Positions 1 to 8,477 are shown, counted from the first letter of the stretch. The stretch is 55,900 nt of DNA from Parachlamydiales bacterium (GCA_015661075.1 JACVQJ010000024.1:1-55900), one strand, 5' to 3'. The notes: a model not told the origin generated them from the sequence alone. Translations and numbers: made by a program.

Positions 1-1077
1 TTCATCATATTTGACAACCGTCGTCCATCCATAACCTTCCACGTATTGGGGCACTACATAGGGTTCGATCGAATAGTAGTCCGTCATCTTGACAGTCCGG
101 TTGGCAACTGTATCGATCGTCTTATTGTAATAGTCGGCCTGCAGACGCCGATGGCAGGGATCCGAGATCGAAAAAAGGCGGCAAAACCATGAATGCTCCA
201 TCTTTAGCGGGGAATAATCGCTGTCAAAACTTCGATATTCCAGACTCGTATCGGGCGCCTGAGAGGAACTGATGGCGTTCACTTGGCCTGATGCGACGCC
301 TTTGCGATCACACTCAAAACCATATCGGACCGTCTGGCCATCGCTGCCCTTCACAGTGAATGTTTTGCTCTTCAACTTGGGATCATCGTAGATGATGTCG
401 GCCTGGGCAAAGACCTTGCTCATCGATGCGTTCATGCTGCGGATCTTCGTCAGCATCATGCGGTTATGCTGCTTTTCCTCATAATCATAGCGGATCGTAT
501 GGCCATTCGGGAGATTTTCGGAAACCAGCCGATACCCTTTGATATCATAATCATCGTCGTCATCTTCGATTGGCGTTTTCTTATACTCGCGAACGGTGCC
601 ATCCGCCGCGTGGACGATCAAATGCCTGAATTTCTCTTCTTCGATCAGAATGTAATTGTTTTTAAAATTTGTGCGGCTCGAGATCGCTCCCATCGCCGTA
701 TTCGAAAAGCCCTCTTTAAGATTTTTCGGCGTACATCGAATGTATTTGACACCGTCAATTTTGACTGTATCCACTTTTTCGTATTTGATCTGACCGCCGT
801 TGGGCTCCTCAACGACCCATGTATGTTTTGATCGCTCGTATGCAAACACAAATGAACCAAACGACCACGACCCGTTGAGATAGGTTCGAGAAATATGGAT
901 CGGTTCGGCGCCCTGGATCGTGAGGTCTTCTTCATGCGCGAGTAATTCGCCGGTGATGGCATTGACAGCGCCTCCAATGATGACGGAGGGATCGTTAGCG
1001 AGGGTCGCTACCGATAAGTCTTCATTGGCAGATAGGGTGATGACGGAAAGGATAAACAGAATCAAATATTTATTCAT
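1..1077 (-). CDS. Rhs/YD-repeat family secreted protein, N-terminal part (runs off the window)
   Basis: The frame is open from an ATG at 1077 to the window edge: 359 codons with no stop. The protein begins with a probable signal peptide (MNKYLILFILSVITLSA). Residues about 35-80 contain GGAVNAITGELLAHEEDL and, further on, ISRTYLNGSWSFG. This matches the N-terminal module (DUF6531-type) that precedes YD repeats in Rhs/wall-associated proteins, where a conserved prologue leads into a repeat shell around a variable C-terminal toxin or adhesin. No YD repeats are visible yet; they would lie beyond the left edge. The Shine-Dalgarno is weak. Family assignment is by motif recognition; the effector end cannot be judged from here. 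Confidence 0.75.
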   Translation of the reverse strand, partial: MNKYLILFILSVITLSANEDLSVATLANDPSVIIGGAVNAITGELLAHEEDLTIQGAEPIHISRTYLNGSWSFGSFVFAYERSKHTWVVEEPNGGQIKYEKVDTVKIDGVKYIRCTPKNLKEGFSNTAMGAISSRTNFKNNYILIEEEKFRHLIVHAADGTVREYKKTPIEDDDDDYDIKGYRLVSENLPNGHTIRYDYEEKQHNRMMLTKIRSMNASMSKVFAQADIIYDDPKLKSKTFTVKGSDGQTVRYGFECDRKGVASGQVNAISSSQAPDTSLEYRSFDSDYSPLKMEHSWFCRLFSISDPCHRRLQADYYNKTIDTVANRTVKMTDYYSIEPYVVPQYVEGYGWTTVVKYDE

Positions 1078-1171
1078 ATGTCGCTTCAGCTTAATAAAAA
1101 ACGTCAATTTTAAATTGAGAAGCCAATAGACGCAATTGAAGAGAAAAATTGAACCATTTTTGAAGAAAACT

Positions 1172-1200
1172 TTGAAAATTAACTGATCAGCCAATAAACT
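1172..1200 (+). promoter_or_regulatory. Possible sigma-70-type promoter for rsmB
   Basis: TTGAAA at 1172-1177 and TAAACT at 1195-1200 are separated by 17 bases. Transcription would begin only a few bases before the rsmB ATG, so the message would be nearly leaderless. That makes this site, or the chosen ATG, uncertain. Confidence 0.3.
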
Positions 1201-1210
1201 ATATGGCACA

Positions 1211-2341
1211 ATGTACCGTAAATTCCGTGAAACACATCTTTTTTCATTCCTGCACCGCTTCGACGACCAAACGCAGCCTCTCGATTGCGCGTTAAGCGAT
1301 TATTTGAGGGCCCACAAAAGCATCGGGGCTCATGACCGTCGCGATTTAGGCGAATGCGCCTATGCCTTGATGCGCTGGAAAGAGCTGCTGGATCATGTGC
1401 TGGGCAAGGAGTCGTCCTCTTGGGAAGATCGCTACGATCTGTGGCGTCGGCTCGACAGGGACCAACTACCCCTTGATCTTCCCTTATGGGTACGCAGCGG
1501 GGGCAGCCAGTGGCTCTTTCAGGAACTATCCCGCACCCACGGCGATGAAAAAGCATTCGCCCTCTGCCGGCTTTTGAATGAACCGGCGCCCCTCACCGTC
1601 CGTGCCAATCTTTTGAAAACGACGCGCGAACAGCTTTTCGCATCCTGGGAAAAAACATACCCTGTGGAGCCCTGCTCAATGGCCAAAGCCGGCATCCGCT
1701 TCCAGCAGCGCATTGCCTTGACGCAGTTTCCCGAATTCAAACAGGGGCTATTTGAAATTCAGGATGAGGGCAGCCAGATAGTTGCTGATCTCGTGCGGCC
1801 CAAAATCGGGGACCAGATCCTCGATTATTGCAGCGGCAGCGGCGGAAAAACTCTCGCGATCGCAGCCAACATGGCCGGGCGCGGCCAAATCTATCTGCAC
1901 GACATCCGCCCCAACATTTTGCACGAAGCCCGCCGGCGTCTGCGCCGCGCTGGGGTTCAAAACGCGCAGTTTTTACCGCCGAATCATCCCCGCCTGACCT
2001 CATTAAAAAATCAGATTGACTGGGTGTTGACTGATGTACCCTGCAGCGGATCAGGCACCTATCGCCGCAATCCGGATATGAAGTGGAAAGCCGATGACGC
2101 CCAGATCGACCGGCTGGTCCAGGATCAAAGAGAAATTTTTAGTCAGGCGCTGGCCTATGTGCGACCCGGCGGGCGGATTGTTTACGCGACCTGCAGCCTG
2201 TTTGAGCGCGAAAATGAGCAGCAAGCCAGCTACTTTCTAAAAAATTTTCCCATCGAGCTCTCTGAGCCGTACCTGAGCATTCTCCCCACAACGGGGGGCC
2301 CAGACGGATTTTTTGGCGCCGTGTTTACCAAGAAAATCTAG
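1211..2341 (+). CDS. rsmB: 16S rRNA (cytosine-C5) methyltransferase, RsmB/Sun (Fmu) family
   Basis: Cytoplasmic SAM-dependent enzyme of the NOL1/NOP2/Sun family, which makes 5-methylcytosine in 16S rRNA. The 376-residue protein has the SAM-binding motif I LDYCSGSGGKTLAI near residue 205. Motif IV, TDVPCSGSGTYRRNPDMKW, lies near residue 275 with its Pro-Cys. Motif VI, YATCSLFERENE, lies near 325 and carries the catalytic Cys. The N-terminal part (SDYLRAHKSIGAHDRRDLGE) resembles the NusB-like/RsmB N-terminal region. It corresponds to CT553 (fmu) and stands near dacF as in Chlamydiaceae, but with a surA-like gene and ksgA between them. The exact target base is inferred from the family. Confidence 0.88.
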   Translation: MYRKFRETHLFSFLHRFDDQTQPLDCALSDYLRAHKSIGAHDRRDLGECAYALMRWKELLDHVLGKESSSWEDRYDLWRRLDRDQLPLDLPLWVRSGGSQWLFQELSRTHGDEKAFALCRLLNEPAPLTVRANLLKTTREQLFASWEKTYPVEPCSMAKAGIRFQQRIALTQFPEFKQGLFEIQDEGSQIVADLVRPKIGDQILDYCSGSGGKTLAIAANMAGRGQIYLHDIRPNILHEARRRLRRAGVQNAQFLPPNHPRLTSLKNQIDWVLTDVPCSGSGTYRRNPDMKWKADDAQIDRLVQDQREIFSQALAYVRPGGRIVYATCSLFERENEQQASYFLKNFPIELSEPYLSILPTTGGPDGFFGAVFTKKI

Positions 2342-2382
2342 ACTATGCTATCCTAGCATCCAATCATCATCGAATAGAGACT

Positions 2383-3411
2383 ATGAGAATCATTTACCTT
2401 GTTTTGTTTTTGGCCAGCACCATATTTGCTGACTTGAATATGTACCAGACCGAACCAAAGGTCTCGGTGCAAAACACTCTTTTAGCAAAAGTCAACGGAA
2501 CCACGATCTCCGTGATGGATGTCATGAAGAAGATGGATATGATACTGCATCAAAACTATCCGCAGTATGCCGATTCTCCGCAGGCGCGCATGCAATTCTA
2601 CTCAACGTCCTGGCGCCCGGTCTTCATGGAAATGATCGATACGGAGCTGATGCTCGCTGACGCTCAAGACAAGGAAGTGAAGCTCTCCGACGGAGAGATC
2701 CGTGAAGAACTGGAAAGCCGTTTCGGTCCCAATGTGATCGTCTCTCTCGATCGAGCCGGCCTCACCTTTGAAGACGCCTGGAAACTCATCAAAAATGAAC
2801 TCATCGTTCGGCGCATGAGCTGGTTTTACGTTCATTCAAAAGCCTTGCAATCTGTGAGCCCGCAAGCGATCCGCGACGGCTACCGCCAATATCTGAGCGA
2901 GAATCCGTCTTATCAGGAATGGATATACCGCGTCGTCACTCTCAAGGGGGATGGAGTCGACGAGTCTCTCGCAGAAGAAATCCATCGCCATCTGACGGAA
3001 GCTGCGCAGAGTCCTGAACTAGCGATCGATCTAAAGGAATGGGAAAGCGAACATTCTGACTGCAAGCTCCAAATCTCGAACGAATTCAAAGTAAAAGATC
3101 TGGAATTGTCCGAATCGCACAAAACGGCGCTGTCCTCACTCAATGCCGGCGCTTATAGCCAGCCTCTTAGCCAGATCAGCCGCGCCGACAACAAGCCGGT
3201 ATTTAGGATTTTTTATCTCGCTCAAAAGACCGACCATCCTGCTCTTCCTTTTGAAACGGTGGCGAGCCAGGTGAAAAACGAACTGCTGCAAAAAGCCGTC
3301 GCTCATGAATCCGAGCATTACATGACAAAGCTTCGCAAGCATTACGGATTCGACCCGGCGCGCATCAAGGAAACCGTACCGGATGATCTGCAGCCCTTTC
3401 GTATGCAATAA
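2383..3411 (+). CDS. SurA-like periplasmic chaperone / parvulin-type peptidyl-prolyl isomerase
   Basis: The 342-residue protein opens with a signal peptide (MRIIYLVLFLASTIFA). Next comes a SurA N-terminal chaperone region of the type VNGTTISVMDVMKK...EMIDTELMLADAQDKEVKLSDGEI, where helices end in a conserved acidic-rich stretch. The middle part (from about residue 180, YRVVTLKGDG) aligns in position with a parvulin-like domain but is poorly conserved. Expected role: escorting outer-membrane proteins through the periplasm. A strong terminator follows at 3430. In C. trachomatis the similar pair (CT355, CT354) also puts such a gene next to ksgA. The chaperone role is well supported; isomerase activity is uncertain. 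Confidence 0.75.
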   Translation: MRIIYLVLFLASTIFADLNMYQTEPKVSVQNTLLAKVNGTTISVMDVMKKMDMILHQNYPQYADSPQARMQFYSTSWRPVFMEMIDTELMLADAQDKEVKLSDGEIREELESRFGPNVIVSLDRAGLTFEDAWKLIKNELIVRRMSWFYVHSKALQSVSPQAIRDGYRQYLSENPSYQEWIYRVVTLKGDGVDESLAEEIHRHLTEAAQSPELAIDLKEWESEHSDCKLQISNEFKVKDLELSESHKTALSSLNAGAYSQPLSQISRADNKPVFRIFYLAQKTDHPALPFETVASQVKNELLQKAVAHESEHYMTKLRKHYGFDPARIKETVPDDLQPFRMQ

Positions 3412-3429
3412 TGGCAATTGCTCATATAG

Positions 3430-3474
3430 TTGAGGTAAAAATCCCCGAAGCGGGGCCCGTTTTACCTCAATTTT
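3430..3474 (+). terminator. Rho-independent terminator after the surA-like gene
   Basis: An 11-base perfect stem (3430-3440 with 3460-3470) encloses a second GC-rich hairpin, CCCCGAAGCGGGG, at 3443-3455, and TTTT follows. It separates the surA-like gene from ksgA. Confidence 0.75.
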
Positions 3475-3523
3475 ATGGGCAATGAGTTTTTGCACTATCT
3501 GACTTTATGAGCCGTTGTCAAAA

Positions 3524-4330
3524 ATGCTAGCTAATCCGAATGAGCTCTTCGCCTTTTTGAACCAAATCGACGCGCTGCCCAAAAAGGGCCTATCGCAAAA
3601 TTTTCTCATCGATGCGAATATCGTGCGCAAGATCGTCAAGGCCTCCGCCATTAAGCCCGGAGACTGTGTTCTGGAAATCGGCCCCGGCCCGGGCGCCCTG
3701 ACCGAAGCCCTGCTCGAAGCCGGCGCCCACGTGATCGCCGTCGAAAAAGACCGGCGTCTGGCCAACGCCCTTCCTCGTCTGCAGATCGATAAGCGCCTCC
3801 AGGTGATCGAGGGCGATTTTCTGGAAATCGAACTCAACACCCTGCTCAAAGACCTGCCGCCTGTCAAAGTCGTCGCAAATCTTCCCTACAACATCACCTC
3901 GCCCATTCTCGAGCGCCTCTGCGATCATTATGCTCGATTTTCCAGCGCCTTTCTCATGGTCCAAAAGGAGATGGCCGACCGGATCGTCGCGAAGAGCCGA
4001 ACAAAAGAGATCAGCTCGTTTACAATCTTCCTCAAGACCTACTCCGACCCTTCGATCGCCGTGAAGGTCTCCCGCCATTGCTTTTATCCCGAGCCCAAGG
4101 TCGATTCATGCGTCATCCGGCTCGATTTCCATGCGCCGCTCATGAATGATCCCAAGCGCTTTACGGCGATGGTGCGCCGCGCATTCCAACAGCGCCGCAA
4201 AATGCTGCGCTCAACCCTGTCGATTCAATACAAAGAGTTTGCGACGTTAAGACCTGAAGATCTGTCCTATGAACAATGGATGCAATTGTTTAACAAAATC
4301 AGCGAAACAGACGGCTCCACCAATCTTTAA
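3524..4330 (+). CDS. ksgA: 16S rRNA dimethyladenosine transferase KsgA/RsmA
   Basis: Dimethylates the two adjacent adenosines in the 3'-terminal hairpin of 16S rRNA, a late step in 30S maturation. Visible motifs are LSQNFLID near the N terminus, the SAM-binding EIGPGPGALT near residue 50, NLPYNITSPIL near 120 (the NLPY catalytic motif) and CFYPEPKVDS near 190. The length, 268 residues, is normal for the family. The reading frame also allows a TTG start at 3515; the ATG at 3524 is preferred, although neither has a clear Shine-Dalgarno. The 3' end overlaps the convergent dac gene by 32 bases. The assignment is secure. Confidence 0.95.
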   Translation: MLANPNELFAFLNQIDALPKKGLSQNFLIDANIVRKIVKASAIKPGDCVLEIGPGPGALTEALLEAGAHVIAVEKDRRLANALPRLQIDKRLQVIEGDFLEIELNTLLKDLPPVKVVANLPYNITSPILERLCDHYARFSSAFLMVQKEMADRIVAKSRTKEISSFTIFLKTYSDPSIAVKVSRHCFYPEPKVDSCVIRLDFHAPLMNDPKRFTAMVRRAFQQRRKMLRSTLSIQYKEFATLRPEDLSYEQWMQLFNKISETDGSTNL

Positions 4331-5480
4331 TCATGAAGGTCCATGATCCTTGCACCTCTTCCCGGGCCAATAGCGCTGTCGAATTCAGAAGAGTGCCGTG
4401 GGCATCGATGAGGCGCAGCTCGCCGACTTTTTGTCCGGCATGGATCGGCAAGGCGGGAATCGTCCATCGGATTTCTGCTTTGGGATGATCGGGTTCTTCC
4501 GCGGGGTAATAATCGATGGCCAGTTCATGCTCCAAAGCGGCTGTGAGCGGACTCGTCGCTCCCGCCACTGCTCGCGAATAGCTGCTATCTGCCTTGAACA
4601 TTGTCTGATGAATTTTTTGCTCATGAAAGGCCGCCTCGAAGAGTTTTTTGACATCGACATATCGATTTTCGCGATTTTCGCATCCCATGACGACGGCGAT
4701 CAAGGTCCGGTCCCCATCTAGCGCCGCCGCCACGAGCGTGTTTTGCGCATGCGATGTGTAGCCCGTCTTGATACCAATGGCCTTCGGATAAAAAAACCGT
4801 CCCTGTCTAAGCAAGTGATTGAACTGCCTCAGCTTTTCTTCGGGATGCAGATTAGTCTTGGGCTTTACATACGATAATTTCGCCACGATCTCGCGGAACT
4901 TCGGAATGTGCATGGCATTTTTCGCAATCAGGCACATGTCATAGGCGCTCGTCTGATGTTCCGGATGATGAAGACCGTGGGGATTGCAAAAATGGGTATT
5001 AAGACATCCGATCGATTTGAGATACTCATTCAACTCACTCACAAATGAGGGAATCGAGCCGGACATCGACTCGGCGATCACGTTTGCGGCGTCATTGGCC
5101 GATTGAAGCATCAACGCGTGGAGCAACGACTCGAGAGAAATCTCCTCTCCCCTCAAAAGCCCTAATCTCGTTCCGTCGGACTCCAACCAGTAGGCAGGCG
5201 TTTTCGAAGGATCGCGCTGGGCGGTTTTCATTCGGACCGACTCAGCGCTCACCTTGACAACCCGAGACAAATCCGCATGTTTGACCTCCATGGCGTACAG
5301 GGCCGTCGCAACTTTTGTAATGCTAGCGGGATAAGACGGAGCATGAGGGTTTTTTTCATATAAAACGGCTCCGGTCTCGCCATTCATCAAGACCGCTGAT
5401 TTTGCGCTGACATCAACCTGTAAATGCTTGGCCTGCAATGAAGAAATTAAAAAAGCGATCAAAAATAGAATTGATTTCAT
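4299..5480 (-). CDS. dacF: D-alanyl-D-alanine carboxypeptidase, PBP5 (DacA/DacF) type
   Basis: Periplasmic serine peptidase S11 that trims the terminal D-Ala from peptidoglycan stem peptides. A signal peptide (MKSILFLIAFLISSLQA) is followed by the three penicillin-binding motifs: SITK with Ser53/Lys56, SAND at 127-130 and KTG at 238-240. A C-terminal beta-rich PBP5-like domain follows and ends in an aromatic/basic tail (TFMIKDWWSRLFR) that could be an amphipathic membrane anchor. It equals CT551 in position, near rsmB and rsbW. A good promoter lies just upstream. In chlamydiae such enzymes act on the transient division-ring peptidoglycan. Confidence 0.93.
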   Translation of the reverse strand: MKSILFLIAFLISSLQAKHLQVDVSAKSAVLMNGETGAVLYEKNPHAPSYPASITKVATALYAMEVKHADLSRVVKVSAESVRMKTAQRDPSKTPAYWLESDGTRLGLLRGEEISLESLLHALMLQSANDAANVIAESMSGSIPSFVSELNEYLKSIGCLNTHFCNPHGLHHPEHQTSAYDMCLIAKNAMHIPKFREIVAKLSYVKPKTNLHPEEKLRQFNHLLRQGRFFYPKAIGIKTGYTSHAQNTLVAAALDGDRTLIAVVMGCENRENRYVDVKKLFEAAFHEQKIHQTMFKADSSYSRAVAGATSPLTAALEHELAIDYYPAEEPDHPKAEIRWTIPALPIHAGQKVGELRLIDAHGTLLNSTALLAREEVQGSWTFMIKDWWSRLFR

Positions 5481-5506
5481 CCTTCTTCCATCGGTCGTTG
5501 GGCCGT

Positions 5507-5535
5507 ATTCTATCCGAGATCATTCTTCTGGTCAA
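5507..5535 (-). promoter_or_regulatory. Sigma-70-type promoter of dacF
   Basis: On the minus strand TTGACC (5535-5530) and TAGAAT (5512-5507) are separated by exactly 17 bases. This puts the transcript start about 20 bases before the dacF ATG. Confidence 0.6.
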
Positions 5536-5640
5536 AACCCACTTTATCCAGAAAAATCGCCACTCCCACAAATCCATACATAAACAACACGACACAAACC
5601 AAATTTAAAACACACGCTTTGTACTACTTTGATATAAAAC

Positions 5641-5669
5641 TTGACAGGCTTAATATAATTATCTACACT
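5641..5669 (+). promoter_or_regulatory. Sigma-70-type promoter upstream of the 5706 gene
   Basis: A perfect TTGACA at 5641-5646 is followed after 17 bases by TACACT at 5664-5669. The ATG lies 37 bases downstream behind a strong AAGAGGAAG ribosome-binding site. Confidence 0.65.
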
Positions 5670-5705
5670 AAAACTACGGGATAGTCTTTGAAATAAGAGG
5701 AAGCC

Positions 5706-6137
5706 ATGCTGAATTCAGTTGAGATCGAAGAGGCATACAAAAGATTTATGGGCGATCTACCGAAATGCGCCCATGACGGCATCATTCATGTGGATTTACG
5801 CTTTCTGCAGGAATCAGGACTATTAGCCACGCTTCAGGACGATCAGGTCGATCGCGAAGATCTCACGCAATATTTTCATGTCATCGAAAGCGCCGAAAAA
5901 GTCACTCTATTCAACGATCAGTTCGTCGTTTGGATTGTTCCCCGCATGGAACAGGACATGCCCATGACCTACATCCTGCTGGCGCTCAACAACCACAGTA
6001 AACTGAACCTCGAAATTGTCTTTACGACGTGCGGCGTCTATAACACGCCGCGCTATGTGTTGAAAATCCTCCAGCATTTCCTGTTGGAGGTTCTCGAAAC
6101 GGAAGCCACGATTACTTCGATGGAAAAGTGTGAATGA
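5706..6137 (+). CDS. Conserved chlamydial-type protein of unknown function (possible CT550 counterpart)
   Basis: A 143-residue soluble, acidic protein without signal peptide or membrane segment. It lies between the dac gene and rsbW, where C. trachomatis has CT550. That positional match is the only hint of orthology. The sequence mixes predicted helix (SVEIEEAYKRFMGDL) with a beta-rich centre (EKVTLFNDQFVVWIVP, NLEIVFTTCGVYNT) and a C-terminal helix. This layout would fit a small binding or chaperone fold, for instance a type III secretion chaperone, but no signature proves it. It has a good promoter and a strong ribosome-binding site, so it is very likely expressed. Confidence 0.7.
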   Translation: MLNSVEIEEAYKRFMGDLPKCAHDGIIHVDLRFLQESGLLATLQDDQVDREDLTQYFHVIESAEKVTLFNDQFVVWIVPRMEQDMPMTYILLALNNHSKLNLEIVFTTCGVYNTPRYVLKILQHFLLEVLETEATITSMEKCE

Positions 6138-6154
6138 CCGCTATTCGCATCGAG

Positions 6155-6490
6155 TTAGAGTTTTTGAACGGCTTTTTGGTACAAACGGTGTATAGAACTT
6201 ATGCCAGTTATTATAGAACTTATGCCAATTATAAAAGTAAAAGCACCACCCACCATCGCAGCATAGAACAGGGATACATAGTTGGGTGCTAAAACACCTG
6301 TCACAACAATACCCACGAGCCCCGCTCCCACACAAGTAAGGAGAACCGCTGTTACGAATGCAAAAATATAACCTATTTTATCCAGGCGGCATTTATCCAT
6401 TTTGCCATTTTTAGCTGCATCAACAACCGAATGGATATCTACATCAGTCTGAACACAAGAATCAGAACAAACTTTCGTAACACTAGCCAT
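6155..6490 (-). CDS. Small bilobed membrane protein, Inc-like candidate
   Basis: A 111-residue protein. The frame reaches back to 6502, but GGAGGTTATT directly before the ATG at 6490 is the ribosome-binding site and fixes the start there. A polar N-terminal part of about 40 residues (two Cys, no signal peptide) precedes two hydrophobic stretches of roughly 20 residues (IFAFVTAVLLTCVGAGLVGIV and YAAMVGGAFTFIIGISSI) separated by a short turn. A small basic tail follows. A paired hydrophobic hairpin with cytosolic ends is typical of chlamydial inclusion membrane proteins secreted by the type III system. The tail contains a short in-frame duplication (GISSII/TGISSI). The Inc role is inferred from shape only. 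Confidence 0.65.
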   Translation of the reverse strand: MASVTKVCSDSCVQTDVDIHSVVDAAKNGKMDKCRLDKIGYIFAFVTAVLLTCVGAGLVGIVVTGVLAPNYVSLFYAAMVGGAFTFIIGISSIITGISSIHRLYQKAVQKL

Positions 6491-6578
6491 AATAACCTCC
6501 ACTTTTTTTATTTGAAAACCATCATAACATACCCCCCCACAAGATACAACACATTACAAATAAAATAAAGACTTTGCA

Positions 6579-7406
6579 TTGGTGTTAATATTTATTTTTT
6601 TAGTTTGCGCAATTCCTGCGATTTGTTTATCATCTGACGCGGAAATAAAAATGGAGACTTTCATTATGTCATGCACTTCATCAGAAAATTATTTTAGAAA
6701 CATGGTAAAATATTATCAGATTAAGCCACAAGATCAACAACAACCCAGGAATGCTCCCCCACAAACTATTTACTGTAATCACTATCGTTCGTGGGAACCT
6801 ATCTTCATACCATGCTCAATGGGAAACGGTGGATCTCACCAGCAGCCTGTTGGCACCGCCGAAGGCGTAAGGCAAGCTCGTCAATATCAAAACGAAAATA
6901 GCAAGGCAGATCGAGCAAGCGCCGCCGCTTGGCTGGGCGGAATAGCTTTTATCATTATTGCAGGCCTCGCCGCGTTTGTGATAGAAGATAGAGAAAAAAT
7001 CAATGAACGGTTGAAAGTTGCCAAAGACTTTAAAGATCAAATTCCAAAATCGCAGAACATTCCTGAGGCAGAAAAAGACGCGTTACACTCTATAGCTGAA
7101 CAAGATATCGATATTCTCGAAAAGAAGTCTACACGCAATCGAAACATTCTCATACTCACAGGCTGTGCACTCGCCACCGCTGTGACTGCATTTGCCGCAG
7201 GGATGTTAGCCGTTCAGTGGCTGATCACTGCAACAATCGTCGCCAGCGTCGCAATTTTAGCCATCGGAGCCTTTGCCACTGTTTGGTATTGCATGGATAA
7301 TACCTCTAACGCTGAAGAGAACCTCAAAGCTAACGTCCGTCAATATATAAGAGAACATGAACTACCTGTGATGGGCACACCTATTAATCGTCAACAAACT
7401 GCTTAA
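6579..7406 (+). CDS. Membrane protein of unknown function with several transmembrane segments
   Basis: Up to 275 residues. The earliest start is TTG at 6579 (GTG follows at 6582). It would give an N-terminal hydrophobic, signal-like segment VLIFIFLVCAIPAICLSS. The first ATG in frame is at 6651, so the start is uncertain. A polar, Gln/Asn-rich region follows, then a transmembrane segment near residues 118-136 (WLGGIAFIIIAGLAAFVI), a charged helical stretch (about 137-185) and two adjoining hydrophobic segments near 188-240. No family is recognised. The paired C-terminal hydrophobic segments recall Inc proteins. It diverges from the Inc-like gene to its left. Confidence 0.6.
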   Translation: MVLIFIFLVCAIPAICLSSDAEIKMETFIMSCTSSENYFRNMVKYYQIKPQDQQQPRNAPPQTIYCNHYRSWEPIFIPCSMGNGGSHQQPVGTAEGVRQARQYQNENSKADRASAAAWLGGIAFIIIAGLAAFVIEDREKINERLKVAKDFKDQIPKSQNIPEAEKDALHSIAEQDIDILEKKSTRNRNILILTGCALATAVTAFAAGMLAVQWLITATIVASVAILAIGAFATVWYCMDNTSNAEENLKANVRQYIREHELPVMGTPINRQQTA

Positions 7407-7424
7407 ACTCTAAAACCTCAATGG

Positions 7425-7445
7425 AGCCGAGTTTGTCGCTCGGCT
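7425..7445. terminator. Hairpin between convergent genes
   Basis: AGCCGAG and CTCGGCT form a 7-base perfect stem with a 7-base loop between the 3' ends of the 6579 gene and rsbW. The following T-rich stretch is interrupted, so termination is plausible but weak on either strand. Confidence 0.4.
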
Positions 7446-7451
7446 TGCGAT

Positions 7452-7856
7452 TTATTTGCGATTTTTGGTGAGGGTCAGCACATTGCGATTATTTTTGCGC
7501 TCATAGCTGATCTGATCCATGCATTTTTCAATAAAAACGATGCCCAGCCCACCCTCTTCTCTTTCTTCCAGAGTAGCTCCTGCCTGTTTTGGTTTTTGCT
7601 CGAGCGGATTGAACGGCTGGCCTGAGTCGGTGATCTCGATCTGCATCGCGTGCGGCTGCGATTGGATGCCAATGCCGATCTCCCCGCCTCTCTTTGAGTA
7701 GGAGTGATGGATGACATTCACAATCGCTTCTTCCGCGGCCAGCTCGATCCGATATAAGTCAGAGGGCCCAAACCCCATCTGAGCCGCCTCGCTGCGAATC
7801 CACTGCAGCATTTCATGCAGTTCATCCAGAGCTGCGCAAAAAACTCTCGATTTCAT
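7452..7856 (-). CDS. rsbW: RsbW-type serine kinase / anti-sigma factor
   Basis: A 134-residue GHKL-fold ATPase. The N-box ELAAEEAIVNVIHHSY, the DSGQPFNP G1 box and the EEGGLGIVFIEKCMD G2 box are all present. Such proteins hold sigma factors or phosphorylate STAS-domain antagonists in a partner-switching module. In Chlamydia the RsbW homologue (CT549) stands in this same place at the end of the dnaE cluster and works with RsbV and RsbU proteins encoded elsewhere. It is the last gene of a minus-strand series starting at uhpC; the preceding lipoprotein gene ends 6 bases away, so they are probably co-transcribed. Confidence 0.9.
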   Translation of the reverse strand: MKSRVFCAALDELHEMLQWIRSEAAQMGFGPSDLYRIELAAEEAIVNVIHHSYSKRGGEIGIGIQSQPHAMQIEITDSGQPFNPLEQKPKQAGATLEEREEGGLGIVFIEKCMDQISYERKNNRNVLTLTKNRK

Positions 7857-7862
7857 ATTGAC

Positions 7863-8477
7863 CTACCATTGCGAATTAACAACATCCACAATTTTTTGGG
7901 AAAGTTTTTCGTATAGTGGCCGGTTGGAGGCTTCCTGGGCCGCTTCCTGCGGCTCCAGCTGCCCGAGCGAAAATGGGAGAACAACGACCGTCTGACCGGA
8001 AGAATTCTGAAATTCCAGATCCTGGATCGAATCCCCGTCGATGTAATCGTAATCAATATATGCGCTAAGCCGCTGCGGGCCAAAAACCGGCTCTTCTGCA
8101 CACCCTCGAAACAAAGAGACCTCAACGGTCATCGTCTTGCGCTCTTCGTTGGCGACCAGGTTTTTGCGAATCTTGCCCTTGACTTTTTGCGGATCGCGAC
8201 GATAGCCGATCGAATCGGCCCCTTCCTGGACAATGGCGATGGCCAGCCGGTCCGGAGCGTCGGAAGAGACGCGGATATGGGGAGAGCTGCATAATCGCCG
8301 GATGATTTCGGCGGTCAAAGCGCCATCCTGATCCCCCGAAACATAGGGAACGCTGATCGATCGACACGCATCTTCCGCGCTCCATCGATATCCGCAGCCC
8401 GTGAACATGAAACAAATCAAAACCAGGCAACCATTGCACTGACGAATCCAGGGAAATGACAGGAATAAAAAATTCAT
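7863..8477 (-). CDS. LptE-like outer-membrane lipoprotein (CT548 position)
   Basis: A 204-residue protein with a hydrophobic N-terminal segment ending in a lipobox-like FTGC, Cys28, directly followed by GYRW. That CGYxW start is typical of LptE/RlpB-like lipoproteins, which plug the LptD channel in LPS export. The body has the expected pattern of short strands (AIAIVQEGADSIGYRRDP, RKTMTVEVSLFRG) and a C-terminal helix. Its place between the BamD-like gene and rsbW equals CT548. The ATG at 8477 overlaps the edge of a dispersed repeat, so the N terminus may have been altered. The lipoprotein call is good; LptE function is inferred. Confidence 0.65.
   Translation of the reverse strand: MNFLFLSFPWIRQCNGCLVLICFMFTGCGYRWSAEDACRSISVPYVSGDQDGALTAEIIRRLCSSPHIRVSSDAPDRLAIAIVQEGADSIGYRRDPQKVKGKIRKNLVANEERKTMTVEVSLFRGCAEEPVFGPQRLSAYIDYDYIDGDSIQDLEFQNSSGQTVVVLPFSLGQLEPQEAAQEASNRPLYEKLSQKIVDVVNSQW

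Noticed and set aside
4398-4721. 107-codon plus-strand ORF and similar antisense frames over dacF
   Set aside because: The minus-strand dacF frame carries all three penicillin-binding motifs.
5654-5659. Perfect TATAAT 7 bases after TTGACA
   Set aside because: Spacing is too short for a sigma-70 promoter; TACACT at 17 bases fits instead.
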